DNA of 64,000 nt from Spinacia oleracea. Taxonomy: Eukaryota > Streptophyta > Magnoliopsida > Caryophyllales > Amaranthaceae. Positions 1 to 10,956 of the stretch are shown here, one piece after another; position 1 is the stretch's first letter; the number at the start of each line of letters is the position of its first letter. Where the stretch lies: the NCBI RefSeq assembly GCF_020520425.1, contig NC_079492.1, positions 1,116,001-1,180,000 on the forward strand, in the 5' to 3' direction. Both the position numbers and the translations under genes were made by a program. A model generated the notes under the pieces. That model was not told the DNA's origin. It saw only the letters and a list, made by a program, of their open reading frames with translations, and did not search any database.

Positions 1-393
1 TTCTAGTAATAGCCTTAACCGTTATCACGGTGGCGGTAATGTTAGGTTATGATACATATGACAATTCATAAATCATGCGGAAAAACCATAAAGCCAGGAA
101 AGCATATTATATTCACATAATCATTTAGCATAGAATTGATGCATACATGTTGTAGCGTGCCTTCCCTAGCTGTGCCCGAACCGAACAAGAACAAGTCTTT
201 AGGACTCCAAATGTCGTCCCTCCGTAGATAGTCCACAGTACGTCCGGATCCGCCTCAAGTTAGACCAACTAGAATCGCCCTTAAGGTTACTAGGAATTTC
301 GGCTAGTGTTTGCAAGTGTATGGCTGATTTTTATTTCAAAAACTTACCCTTTGAATACTTCAATCGTACCTCCAAATAATGACCCTAGGCCCT

Positions 394-401
394 TATTTAT
401 A
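394..401 (-). promoter_or_regulatory. TATA box of the solo LTR
   Basis: On the minus strand the LTR has TATAAATA within CTCTATAAATAAGG. The same motif lies at the corresponding place in the other four LTRs, about 355 bp from the internal-facing end. It therefore plausibly marks the U3/R border. Confidence 0.5.
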
Positions 402-839
402 GAGGTATGGAAAAGGAACTGGAATCCTATTAGGATACTAATTAGTTAAACTAGAATCCTAGTAGGACTCTAACTAATTAATTTTATCCTTTTAGGATTA
501 GGAATTTAATCATCAAACAAATCCTACACAATTTAGGTTTCGTATGTGAACACAAACTCTACACGAGCATGACCCACGAGCGTGCAGGCCATGCCCGCGC
601 ACAGCCCACACGGCCGCTCAGCCCACGCGAGCCGCAAGCCGACGCGAGCAGCAGCACAGCTCGCAGCCCATTGCTGCGCGCACTGCGCGCTGCCATGGCC
701 TGCTGGGCCTGGCCTTGCGCTAGGCCTGGCATGGCCTTGGCTGTTCGTGTGGCGCGCTTGGCTTGCTGGGCGATGGCCTGGCTTCGTGCTGGGCCCTCGT
801 CCGGCAGGCCTCGTCCGATGCTTATTCGTACGATACGCT

Positions 840-1160
840 TCCGATTAAATTCCCGGTTCCGGAATTCATTTCCGATACGAACAATATTTAATATTTCCGA
901 TTCCGGAATCAATTTCCTTTTCGAACAAATATTTAATATTTCCGTTTTCGGAATTATTTTCCGATTCCGATAATATTTCCGATTCTGATAATATTTCCGT
1001 TTCCGGCAATATTTCCGATTCCGGCAATATTTCCATTTCCGATAATATTTTCCGATACGTACCATGTTTCCGTTTCCGGCAACATCTACGACTTGGATAA
1101 TATTTATATTTCCGATACGATCCATATTTCCGTTTCCGGCAATATCATCGTTTCCGGAGT
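840..1160. repeat. Degenerate TTCCG-rich minisatellite in LTR U3
   Basis: About 320 bp consist of imperfect units built on ATATTTCCG and TTCCGG, including the palindrome ATTCCGGAAT. The same array is present in the other LTRs, near 12840-13160, 20815-21130, 29920-30235 and 33630-33950. Adjacent to it is a GC-rich block (about 570-840) that contrasts with the AT-rich surroundings. Confidence 0.8.
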
Positions 1161-1549
1161 ATTCATTTCTTGCTTGTGACGATCTCAGCTCCCACTGAAA
1201 CCAAGATCCGTCGATTCCGAATATCCATAGATAGAGTATTTAATGCCATTAAATACTTGATCCGTTTACGTACTATTTGTGTGACCCTACGGGTTCAGTC
1301 AAGAGTAAGTTGTGGATTAATATCATTAATTCCACTTGAACTGAAGCGGCCTCTAGCTAGGCATTCAGCTCACTTGATCTCACTGAATTATTAACTTGTT
1401 AATTAATACTGAACCGCACTTATTAGACTTAACATAGAATGCATACTTGGACCAAGGGCATTATTTCCTTCAGGTAATACTTTAGTAATTCCTTTATTTT
1501 AAGTTGGGAAATGGTTTTATAAAAGCAAGGAATTATTAGGGTGTTACAG

Positions 1550-2887
1550 GGGCACCACAGACTGAGAATGTTCAGGAACACACAGCAGCAGTGGCTGGTG
1601 AAAAAGTGGCTGCGGTTACCGATGTCACAGAAGGGTAGGATTCAAGTGATATGAATTTGAATGTGGAACACTGAATATTATAAAAATATGTAATTTTAAA
1701 CAAGTATTTTGAAGTTATGAATGATAAAGTGGTTTTTGATAAATGTTCAACTTTTACTATTAAATGTTCAACTTTTAATGTCATATATTCAAATCATATA
1801 TTTTGAAGTAATTACTTATATAATGGTTTTGTGTAAATGTTCAACTTTCACTGTTATATGTTCAACTTTTACTGTTATATGTTCAAATTACTTTTATATG
1901 TTCACTGTTATATGTTTAATGTTCAAAATTCTTCTGGAAAATGTTTATATGTTCAATGCAGAATACCAGAGCCCCAAAAACGGCCTCAGCGGGAACTCCG
2001 AGACGTACCTGCTTGCTTCAAATCACCGTTCATGGTCAAGTACAAAGATTTATTCAAGACTGTGGAGAACATGAGAGCAATAATTACAAACTATGCGTTT
2101 GATGATGGAGACGACAAGTACATAATTAAAATAACATTCATAATTAAAATAACATTCATTTTATTATTTTTATCTTTTGGGATGATTTTTCATAACATCG
2201 TTGAATCAATATTGTAGGGAAGTATTATATTTTGATGGAGAAAACTCGATAGACAGAGATGAGATGAAAACATTGGGTCGTGATGGATACATAGACAGCG
2301 CTATCGTTGATACATGGTCTGCAATCTTAAACGGGAAATGTTCCAAGACTAAGTTCTACTTCTCCACAGTCCCCTTTGTAAGTATAATACTTGTGGTGTA
2401 CAGTTCTGGATATTATTATTGATTTCAATGTGCAGAATTGTATGTCTTATGTTCAGACTGGTATCCCTTATGTTCATATTGTTATGTCTTATGTTCAGAA
2501 AGTTAAAATCAATGTTCACAGAATGATCTGAATTTTATCTATTATGTTCAGAAGGTTATGTCTTATGTTCATATCTGTTAAATGCAGTTGATCATCAACA
2601 CCTTCAAAATCAGTCCAGAAACAGATAGCTGGGACACAAGGCTTCATAAATTCAACAACAGATTGACAACTGAAATGAGGAATGCTAGTGTTCATAGCCT
2701 TAAGACGTATAAGGAGATATATTTTCCGGTATGTGTAAGTGCGCATTTTTATGTGTTGTGCGTTAACTTCTATGATTGCTCAATAGATATTATAGACAAC
2801 CGGAAGCTGCCGCAACATGTCAAGGCGGGCACAAAATACGAAGGACACCCAACAAAAATGGTAAGTTAACATCCAATGTTCATTAAA

Positions 2888-2963
<76 letters not shown>

Positions 2964-3442
2964 TTAAAAATACTTACCTGCTCTTAAAAAATCGAAAATA
3001 TAGGTCGAAGCTCTAGAATATTTTTACAAATATAATGATTACAAGGTACGACAAGGATTGTCAAAGTTCAAAGAGGAACTGATTAAGATGAAATGGCGAA
3101 GCAATGAGGATGCAATAAACTGTGGAGTATACCTGTTGAAACATATGGAAACATACGTACACAGCAGACCCTGAATTAGAATGGAATCCTGGGTTAAAAG
3201 CAAACAATGTAAGTCTTTTGTATAATGTTCATTTTTTGAAAGCGAATGTTCAATATATTATTATAAATATTCAATATTTTCTTTAATTTTCTTCTGGGTG
3301 GTTGCAACTTGATCAGATAAGGAAATTAAGGATGCATAATTGTGCTGAAATTCTATTGGACAATGGAAACAGACATAAGTACCGGATCCAGACTGCTGCT
3401 AAAAGAAAAAACGAGGAGAACTGGATGCAAAGCGGAAGGTAG
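1550..3442 (+). pseudogene. ULP1-like (C48) cysteine protease gene of the MULE, frameshifted near its end
   Basis: The exons I can chain by splice sites and phase are 1550-1634, 1962-2117, 2218-2377, 2588-2860, 3004-3208 and 3317-3442. Exon 4 carries the ULP1 core with the catalytic-type His in SAHFYVLCVNF and Asp in IDIIDNR. Exon 5 carries the Cys in DAINCGVYLLKHME. The first two exons join in phase and read into a KRPQREL...CFKSPF segment typical of these proteins. In exon 5 the frame reaches TGA at 3172. The +1 frame reads on (ELEWNPGLKANN) and joins the last exon in phase, so a 1-base frameshift is likely after the catalytic Cys. Family role: SUMO-type isopeptidases; its role in MULEs is unknown. 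Upstream exons lie beyond the solo LTR or outside the window. Confidence 0.75.
2891..2958. repeat. (AT)34 microsatellite
   Basis: An uninterrupted AT dinucleotide run of 68 bp lies in the intron between the fourth and fifth recognised ULP1 exons. Confidence 0.99.
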
Positions 3443-3808
3443 CGGAAGTCAGGTGGATTGCCTTGGAATTATAGTTCGTTGTTTGTTTATAGTTTATGTA
3501 GATTTGATATGACATTCTGGTTGAGATGTTTGATTGTGAAATGTTTGGTTTGAAACAATTTGCGAATTAAGTACATATAGTTAAAGGCTATTTGTGGGTT
3601 ATAATTTCATTTATTCAAATTCGCATTTAAAATGTTCAATGATAAACACCAAATGTTCAAATAAAACATGATACAGTAACAATAATGTAAGAAACATCAA
3701 AAATTATCTTAAACCAAAGTTTAACATGAATCGAAAAACGAGTTAATCAAACGTATCACATATGAAATTCAAAAAATAGAAAATATCGGAAATTACATAT
3801 CACGAAAA
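3443..3808. other. Intergenic spacer between convergent ULP1 and transposase genes
   Basis: This AT-rich spacer separates the two gene stops. It contains two ATGTTCA heptamers and no reading frame I can support. It presumably holds both 3' ends. Confidence 0.6.
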
Positions 3809-5868
3809 TTATTTATCAAAATTGGCCATAATCTCATCATAAAGCGATACACGAGCAGCAGGAGAATTCAATTCCGTGTTAGCAGAAATTGGAGCGCATT
3901 CCGAATATATTCCTTTCCTTTTCTTAGATCGTGAACCAAAACCACCCTACATTACCAAAAACAAAAAATATTAGAAAACAATGTACAATATATGACTAAT
4001 AATGTTCATAAGTAAGACATATATGTTCAAATACCTGAACAAAACATTTCAAAGAGTCCACAACATCTGGTATTGCTTTCTTACCACAAATATCCTCCTA
4101 CATATGCATCAAATTCGTATATTCAATTAATCAAATGTAATATTCAAAGTTAGAAGAACAATGTTCATAAATAAGATAATACCTGCACAGAATCAGGTAC
4201 TACACTCTTTTCTGAAATACCTTTCTACACATTATAAAGAAATATATTTAGTTTTGAAAGCATATTCTCAAACTATTTTTTTATTCATATTAACACACTA
4301 ACCTCAAGGGATGAACCTATTACACGCAACTCTGAGCCAGAACTTGGATGAGAATAAAGGAGAGGATTTCCCAAAGCATCAAACTCCTAAAAAATTGATA
4401 TTCAACTTTTCATTAACAATGTTCAACATTTAAATATAAATTTACAACATATAAAATTCATGTAAAACAAATAACCTGAACAGAAGCTTGCGCTTTAGCT
4501 TTAACATTTTCAGCATGTTTTTCAGCACGTTTCCTCCAAGCCTTCTTTTTGTTACACTCCTTCTAAACAATACCCTTAGGCCTCTCGTTTGTCTCACCCT
4601 TTTTCCTACGCTTTTTTGGATCTTTAATGGATGGACCATCCTTTCCATCGTGACCAGGAACATCAATGCCCTCAACCGGCTCTGCAAAATCAATAGCACC
4701 CCTAACACTCTCAACCTTTTGCCTTAACAAATCAAATGCGGTATCAATTTCTACTCTAGCTTCAAGGAAATCTTGACAAGATGTAACCAAACGAACAAAC
4801 TTCCTCATAGTTTGAAATCTCCAAACAGAAGCAGGAACAACATTTACTTTGGAGGATTGTTCATCAACAATAGCGCTGCACATAGCTGCTTTCATCCACC
4901 TCTTCAAAATGTATTGTTCGGGTAACATAGAAACACAATGTATACTATATATACGAAGAATATGAGAACACAATAAACCCACTTCAGAAAAATGCTTGCA
5001 TGTACAATTGGACTCAAATGTAATTTTGTTAAACGTAACCTCATGCCTTATCAAATCAGCAGTAACAGGCTTCCATATCAGATAAACAACTTTTTCTGCA
5101 TCTTCAAATGTACGTTCCTGATTCAATGAAATTCCTCTCAGAAACTGCTCCTCAAACTTCACATATAGATAACCAGTGTACACCTTCCTTGCATGCACAA
5201 GTATACTAACATTGGCAGCAACCATATGCCGATTGCCCCTCAATACACGATAATCATGGTGATTTTCTTTGCTACGCCATGCAGATATAACATCTAAAAA
5301 CAAGTGGTAAAAATCACATAAACCATCTGTTTTCCTCAACCTATCTTTAATAGAATTATTAGTCGATTCACTCCTTTGAGAAGACAAAGCTCCACCAGAG
5401 AATGTATCCTTAGAATACGCACGGCACCAATGCTCTCTAATCACATACAAATTATTCAACCATACATTCTTCTCACGCTTATAGTGCTTAATGAACCTGA
5501 AAGTTAAAATGAATATGAATATTACGTTTTTATAATTGAACAACACCTATAAAGAATTGAACATGAGAATAAAAAGGAAATATACCTTGGCCAATAATGT
5601 TCAAACTCAGCAACAGTATCACAGTACTTCAGAAGATAACTAAACAACTCAGTAAAACCTTTCATAGCTCTCTGCGTAGCAATATTCTTCTTTGAATTCT
5701 CTCCAAGATGCCATGTACACAAACGGTGACTAGCACCCGGAAACACATCCCTAATAGCAGCAGCAATGGCAGGAGCTTGATCTGTCATTATAGTTTGAGG
5801 TATTCCACCACCCATTGATCGCAAAAAAGATTCAAACAACCAAATAAAAGAAGGAATACGCTCATTAA
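3809..5868 (-). pseudogene. FAR1/MURA-type MULE transposase, C-terminal two-thirds (split from its N-terminus by the CACTA element)
   Basis: Exons on the minus strand are 5868-5586, 5496-4476, 4386-4303, 4224-4183, 4097-4035 and 3946-3809, ending in TAA; all junctions have GT-AG sites and keep frame. The part holds the second Asp of the DDE triad (MTDQAPAI), the Glu (RSESTNNS) and a SWIM zinc finger (CTCKHF...CSH). Together with 36336-34945 the spliced frame would be 859 codons including the stop. An in-frame TAG at 4563-4565 (about codon 721) cuts off the basic C-terminal tail, so the copy carries a nonsense mutation as well as the 29-kb insertion. The family binds terminal inverted repeats and catalyses cut-and-paste transposition; domesticated relatives are FHY3/FAR1 transcription factors. 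Confidence 0.88.
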
Positions 5869-5885
5869 CACTAGAGGAAAAAACA

Positions 5886-6175
5886 TCATAAGTTGCCCTT
5901 AAAATAGGCTTATAAGTTGCCAATTATAAGGGCAACATATGGGGAGGTCACTTTTGTGAAATTATCAAAAGTTGCCCTTAACAAGGGCAACTTATAATCT
6001 TATAAGTTGCCCTTGTTTGCAACAAGGGCAACTTATGTGAAACTTATAAGTTGCCCTTGTTATGCAACAAGGGCAACTTATAAGTTTCACATAAGTTGCT
6101 CTTGTTTGAAACAAGGGCAACTTATAAGCTTCACATAAGTTGCTCTTGTTGCAAACAAGGGCAACTTTTGAGTTT
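5886..6175. repeat. CACTA subterminal repeats (left)
   Basis: Multiple direct and inverted copies of ATAAGTTGCCCTTGTT / AACAAGGGCAACTTAT follow the left end. Subterminal motifs of this kind bind the CACTA transposase. A poly-T/poly-A tract follows at about 6174-6201. Confidence 0.9.
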
Positions 6176-6201
6176 TTTTTTTTTTTAAAAAAAAAAAAAA
6201 A

Positions 6202-6625
6202 ATCTGCAATATAATTCCTGATATTTTGCAATATAAAATTCTACATTATAATTTATAGAATACTGTTTCACCAAACATCAGCTTGTCATTCCTCAAAAAT
6301 GATATAAATATCAAATTTCCAATAATATTACCGAATTAATTCAAATGTAATTAATTAAATCGATGAATAACAAAATAAAGTAAGAGTCGCGGATAACTAC
6401 AAGCCTGCTCTATTTATTACACTGAGGGTAGTTCACAATCGTTGAAGTAAGTAGTCCACTTGTCTCGAACTTCATCCAACTCCTCTTTGGTAAAGGGCTC
6501 CTCCCTTTGAGTTGTAAAAACCTTTAAAAGAACAACGTACATGCAAACCAATAAATTAAATTAAGTTTCATATGCGAAAACAGAAATTATATTGGTCGCG
6601 AAAAAAACTTTCTGAGTGTACTAAG
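6202..6625. other. CACTA spacer without recognisable gene
   Basis: AT-rich sequence with no supported coding region or repeat lies between the subterminal repeats and the tandem array. Confidence 0.5.
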
Positions 6626-8345
6626 ATTCATTTCAAGTTCTTTATGCACATCTAAGGCTCACTTAGCTCGATATAGATCATATTTGGCAAAAAATGGCAT
6701 TTTCGATCCCAATTATCAATAAATGAACCTAAATACACTTTCTAAATCTTTTTCATGATTCATATGATTAGTTATATGTTTATAAGACTCATTTCAAGTT
6801 CGTTATGCACGCTTATAGGTCATTTGGGTCGATATAGGTCATTTATGGCCAAAATTGGCATTTTCGATCCCAACTACCAATAAACGAACCTATTTCCACA
6901 TTCTAACCCTTTTTCATGATTCGTATGATTAGTTATATGTTTATGATACTCATTTCAAGTTCGTTATGCAAGCCTAAAGGTCATTTGGGTCGATATAGGC
7001 CATTTATGGCCAAAAATGTCATTTTCGATACCAACTACCAACAAACAAACCTATTTCCACATTCTAACCCTTTTTCATGATTCATATGATTAGTTATATG
7101 TTTATGAAACTCATTTCAAGTTCGTTATGCAAGCCTAAGGGTCATTTGGGTCGATATAGGTCATATATGGCCAAAAATGGCATTTTCGATCCCAACTACT
7201 AACAAACGAACCTATATCCACATTCTAAACCTTTTTCATGATTCATATGATTAGTTATATGTTTATAAAACTTATTTTAAGTTCGTTATGCACGCCTATG
7301 GGTCATTTGGGTCGTTATAGGTCATTTATGGCCAAAAATGAAATTTTCGAGCCCAACTACCAACAAACAAACCTCTTTCCACATTCTAACCGTTTTTCAT
7401 GATTCATATGATTAGTTAAATGTTTATAAGACTCATTTCAAGTTCATTATGCACGCCTAAGGGTCATTTGGGTCGATTAGGTCATTTATGGCCAAAAATG
7501 GCATTTTCGATCCCAACTACCAACAAACGAACCTATTTCCATATTCTAAACGTTTTTCATGATTCATATGATTAGTTATATGTTTATAAGACTCATTTTA
7601 AGTTCGTTATGCACGCCTATGGGTCATTTGGGTCGATATAGTTCATTTACGGCAAAAAATGGCATTTTTGAACCCAACTACAAACAAACGAACCTATTTC
7701 CATATTCTAAACGTTTTTCATGATTTATATGATTAGTCATATGATTATGAAACTCAATTCAAGTTCGTTATGCACGCCTATGGTTCATTTGGGTCGATAT
7801 AGGCCATTTATGGCCAAAAATGGCATTTTCGATCCCAACTATCAACAAACGAACTTATATTCAAATTCTAAACCTTTTTCCTGATTCGTATGATTAGTTA
7901 TATGTTTATAAGACTCATTTCAAGTTCGTTATGCACGCCTATGGGTCATTTGGGTCGATATAGGTCATTTATGGCCGAAAATGGCATTTTCGATCCCAAC
8001 TATCAACAAACGAACTTATATTCAAATTCTAAACCTTTTTCATGATTCATATGATTAGTCATATGTTTATAAGACTCATTTCAAGTTCGTTATGCACGCC
8101 TATGGGTCATTTGGGTCGATATAGGTCATATATGGCCAAAAATGGCATTTTCGATCCCAACTATCAACAAACGAACTTATATTTAAATTCTACACGTTTT
8201 TAATGATTCATATGATTAGTTATATGTTTATAAGACTCATTTCAAATTCGTTATGCACGCTTATGGGTCATTAAGGTCGATATAGGTCATATATGGCCAA
8301 AATGGCATTTTTCGATCCCAAATATCAAGAAATTAACCTAATGAC
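6626..8345. repeat. 161-bp tandem repeat array, about 10-11 units
   Basis: The landmark CTCATTTCAAGTTCGTTATG recurs near 6626, 6788, 6949, 7110, 7271, 7432, 7592, 7753, 7914, 8075 and 8237. Spacing is 160-162 bp. Each unit also has GGTCATTTGGGTCGATATAG, ATGGCATTTTCGATCCCAAC and CATGATTCATATGATTAG. Outer units are more diverged than central ones. No coding potential was seen. CACTA elements often carry internal tandem arrays, and the unit length is in the range of plant satellite monomers. Confidence 0.96.
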
Positions 8346-8539
8346 ACACTGCCTAAGGTTTCTTTGCAAAATATTAGGTTTTGTAGTTACCACTTACCTA
8401 AGTGTTAAAACTCAAAACAATTACCCAAAAAACCTGAACTTGAAAGAATAGATAAGTACCTCAAGAGAGAAATTCTGATTCCAAATATGGAGATATATTA
8501 CGAACTTAATCCATCAATAATGGAACTCCTGATTGACAT

Positions 8540-9700
8540 TTCAAATATCTGAAGCATGTTACCATTGAAGTCAACTTCTCCCCAATTATGCCCACTGACT
8601 GACACTTGTCTATCTTCTGGGGTTATTCCAAAGCTTCTTCGGAAGAAAGTGGTCAGAGTGGCAACATCCTATTAAAGCAGAAGAATTAATCAGCTTCCAA
8701 GAAGTTTCCCCTCAAAAGATCTTAAACAGTAATAGAACGACTAGAGATTCATATGACTTTCAAGCATTTGTAACAAAGGAACCACTGCAATGTACTAAGT
8801 ATTCACTCAAAGAAAATTTCAAGGAAGAGAATAGCATAAGCAATCAGCAGTCGAGACTCAAGAGATGTAGATGTACACTTTAAAAACATCCAAATATCTA
8901 CCAATAGGGCAATAGATACCCAGAAGATTTAAGGGTTCTCGCTCTCTCAGTCTTTATACTGAAAATGTAAACTTGATCATGCAGAAGAATATAAAAATCA
9001 GCCACAGGACTAACCACTAGCAGCATTCCCAGGCTCATAAAACCATGTATCGAACGTTGTTTAACTCGCAGTTCCATAGGAGGCGATGACAAAAGGCAAT
9101 ATACTAGCAAAATCCAAATGAACAGCCAACCCCTATTTATAACTTCTGATTTTCTGTTAAAGCTGACATTTCCTCTCAGATAAATTTATCAATCGTAAAT
9201 AAATAAAAATTCACCAGATTAAAATAGACCAATCAACTATTTGCTTTTCTTATTGACGTGAAATGGATGCAGTTTTTGTGTATCTATGAATCCAATCTGA
9301 TATCAATTAGAGTATAATTCTTGATTTTTTTTCCATATTCTACTTTAACTTTGCTCATGCTAACATATGAGGTAAACTCAAAACTGGAAATTTGGTTGGA
9401 CTTGCATAGGCAAGAAAAAGGAAACAAGACAATACTAACATTAAAGACATTCAAAATGACTTTATCAGATGTAAACCAATGAAATAAAGAATGTGCAGGA
9501 GAAAAGCAACACACCGTATCCCGGAAACCTGTAAACTTATGGTACAATCCATCTTTGCTTCGAACTCCAAGTTGAGTGGATCTTTGCACCTTCATCCAGA
9601 ATAACACAGAGATATTACTCTTATCAACTTCAACAGCTTTTCCACCTCCCTGCTTTTTCCCCAGGATCCCACCTGAATTGATTCTCATTTGCCCTGGCTT
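8540..9700 (-). pseudogene. SSRP1: Captured fragment of SSRP1 (FACT complex subunit), two exons
   Basis: Exon 9700-9515 reads KPGQMRINSGG..., with KKQGGGKAVEVDKSNIS, WMKV, QLGVRSKDGLYHKFTGFRD, matching the conserved N-terminal domain of plant SSRP1. The next exon starts at 8668 after an AG acceptor and reads DVATLTTFF...FGITPEDRQVSVSGHNWGEVDFNGNMLQ before similarity fades near 8540. An intron of about 850 bp separates them, so capture was at the DNA level. SSRP1 pairs with SPT16 as a histone chaperone. Here only a small part of the N-terminal region is present, with no start codon of its own or C-terminus. A GTGTG donor follows the first exon. Confidence 0.88.
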
Positions 9701-10449
9701 CTACAAAACCACGCACAGGACAAAAAAGGGATCAGCAAAAAAGGGATCAACATTAACTAATTACAATAACAAACCAAAGACAGAATAAATACAGACATAA
9801 AATTCAGTAATTACCTATAAATATTCTACATGCTCTGAACACCAACAAACTGGTAGCAGGAGAAGTGAAAGGAAGGGAGGGTGTGTGCGTATGGTGGGAG
9901 TCCTACTTTTTTATCTCTTACAAAACATTAATAAGTCATCTAAACAGGTAAGGATTACTTCGTATAGTATATACTATATAGAGTACCAAAGGACTTCTAC
10001 GGAAATATTGTAAAAGTGCTTCTTCCTAATCCGACGTTGTGTTCCAGCAAGCTAATTTTCTTAATTTCCCCCTCCTTTCTTACTCCATATTCGCTAAACA
10101 AAAGCAACCCATTACAAGTATAAAAGAAAGATGTGCATGCTACCCCAACCCCCTACACACATTTCAATATAATCTAATAATCTACTCTCAACTTCATTTA
10201 CTTATTCCACCAAAATAAAGGTTTAAGGGTATATAAAAATCCTAATTTCATAAATTATATGCAAATCAGTAACCAAAATCTTAATGTCAAAGCCTTAATC
10301 TCAAAAGGATGGGGTCAGCTACATTAACTAAATATTTGACCTCCGGATTAACTCGGCAAATCGAGTCACTACTCACTACATTAACTGTCAGTGGCAGGCA
10401 GAAACCCACAGTAGTTAAAAATACAAGCTGAGTCAAAAGAGAAAAGTAC

Positions 10450-10956
10450 CATGTAAAACCAGAAACAATGTAGGGGGATTGCCATTTGTTGGGTGTTGGG
10501 GAACCCATTCCTCGGGGAATTTGCTGCAGAAAAAACCGCCAAGGTGAATTATAAAATTCAAATGAAAACAATAAAGACAGTAGTCAAACAAAAATGTTCC
10601 AGTCACCTTAAAGCTTCAGCGCCCAAAATCTGTTCTCGAGGAATCCAACCATCAATATTCAATAGATCTAACCAGTGGCAAATGATGTCCAAGCTAATAC
10701 GGACTTCCCAACGCCTATTATCATACATAGATCAAAATGAAAAATGCAGTACTACCGTCACATCATTCACAGCTGAGGACAAAATTAGAGAAGATCTTGA
10801 ACTTGGATTGTGTAACAAAAGGAATCATGGGACTTACCAGATCAGCAACTGATGAAAACCTTCATCCCACAAAAATCCCCGCGGGAAGACTCCACGACTA
10901 GGAACAGCTGTGTAAAGTTCTGCTGGAAAGTATAATAGATAATCATCACCCTTTAT
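10450..10956 (-). pseudogene. GCS1: Captured fragment of mannosyl-oligosaccharide glucosidase (GCS1, GH63), three exons
   Basis: Exons on the minus strand are 10956-10838 ([19 protein letters not shown], then [12 protein letters not shown]), 10714-10607 (RWEVRISLDII, then HWLDLLNIDGWIPREQILGA) and 10523-10450 (KFPEEWVPQHPTNGNPPTLF). These match the conserved catalytic-domain block of plant glucosidase I, the ER enzyme that removes the outermost glucose from N-glycan precursors. Splice phases join the three exons without a break, and introns are retained, so this is genomic capture by the CACTA element. Similarity may extend weakly to about 11125. There is no start, stop or full catalytic domain. 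It lies upstream of the SSRP1 fragment on the same strand. Confidence 0.92.

Larger units (their letters stand above)
40..1472 (-). mobile_element. Solo LTR of the same Ty1/copia family as the nested elements
   Basis: A 1433-bp sequence starts TGTTAGG and ends CCTTCA, matching the LTRs at 12090, 20026, 29142 and 32876 over its length. The 5-bp direct repeat GGTAA lies at 35-39 and 1473-1477, so this is a complete LTR with its own TSD and no internal region, as expected from LTR-LTR recombination. The element's sense strand is minus. It lies in an intron upstream of the first recognisable ULP1 exon. It has more sequence differences from the other four LTRs than they have among themselves. Confidence 0.95.

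Noticed and set aside
559-1125. Frames on either strand across the LTR TTCCG array (also at 12522, 29919, 33308)
   Set aside because: Repetitive translation of TTCCG units inside LTR U3; no start context or domain, and recurrence only reflects the LTR copies.
1740-2217. Plus-strand frames beginning in the ATGTTCA-rich stretch as independent proteins
   Set aside because: The left part is intronic repeat; only 1962-2117 fits as an exon with correct splice sites and phase.
5992-6231. 79-codon minus-strand frame over the CACTA subterminal repeats
   Set aside because: Translation of repeated AAGTTGCCCTTG motifs and a homopolymer; not a gene.
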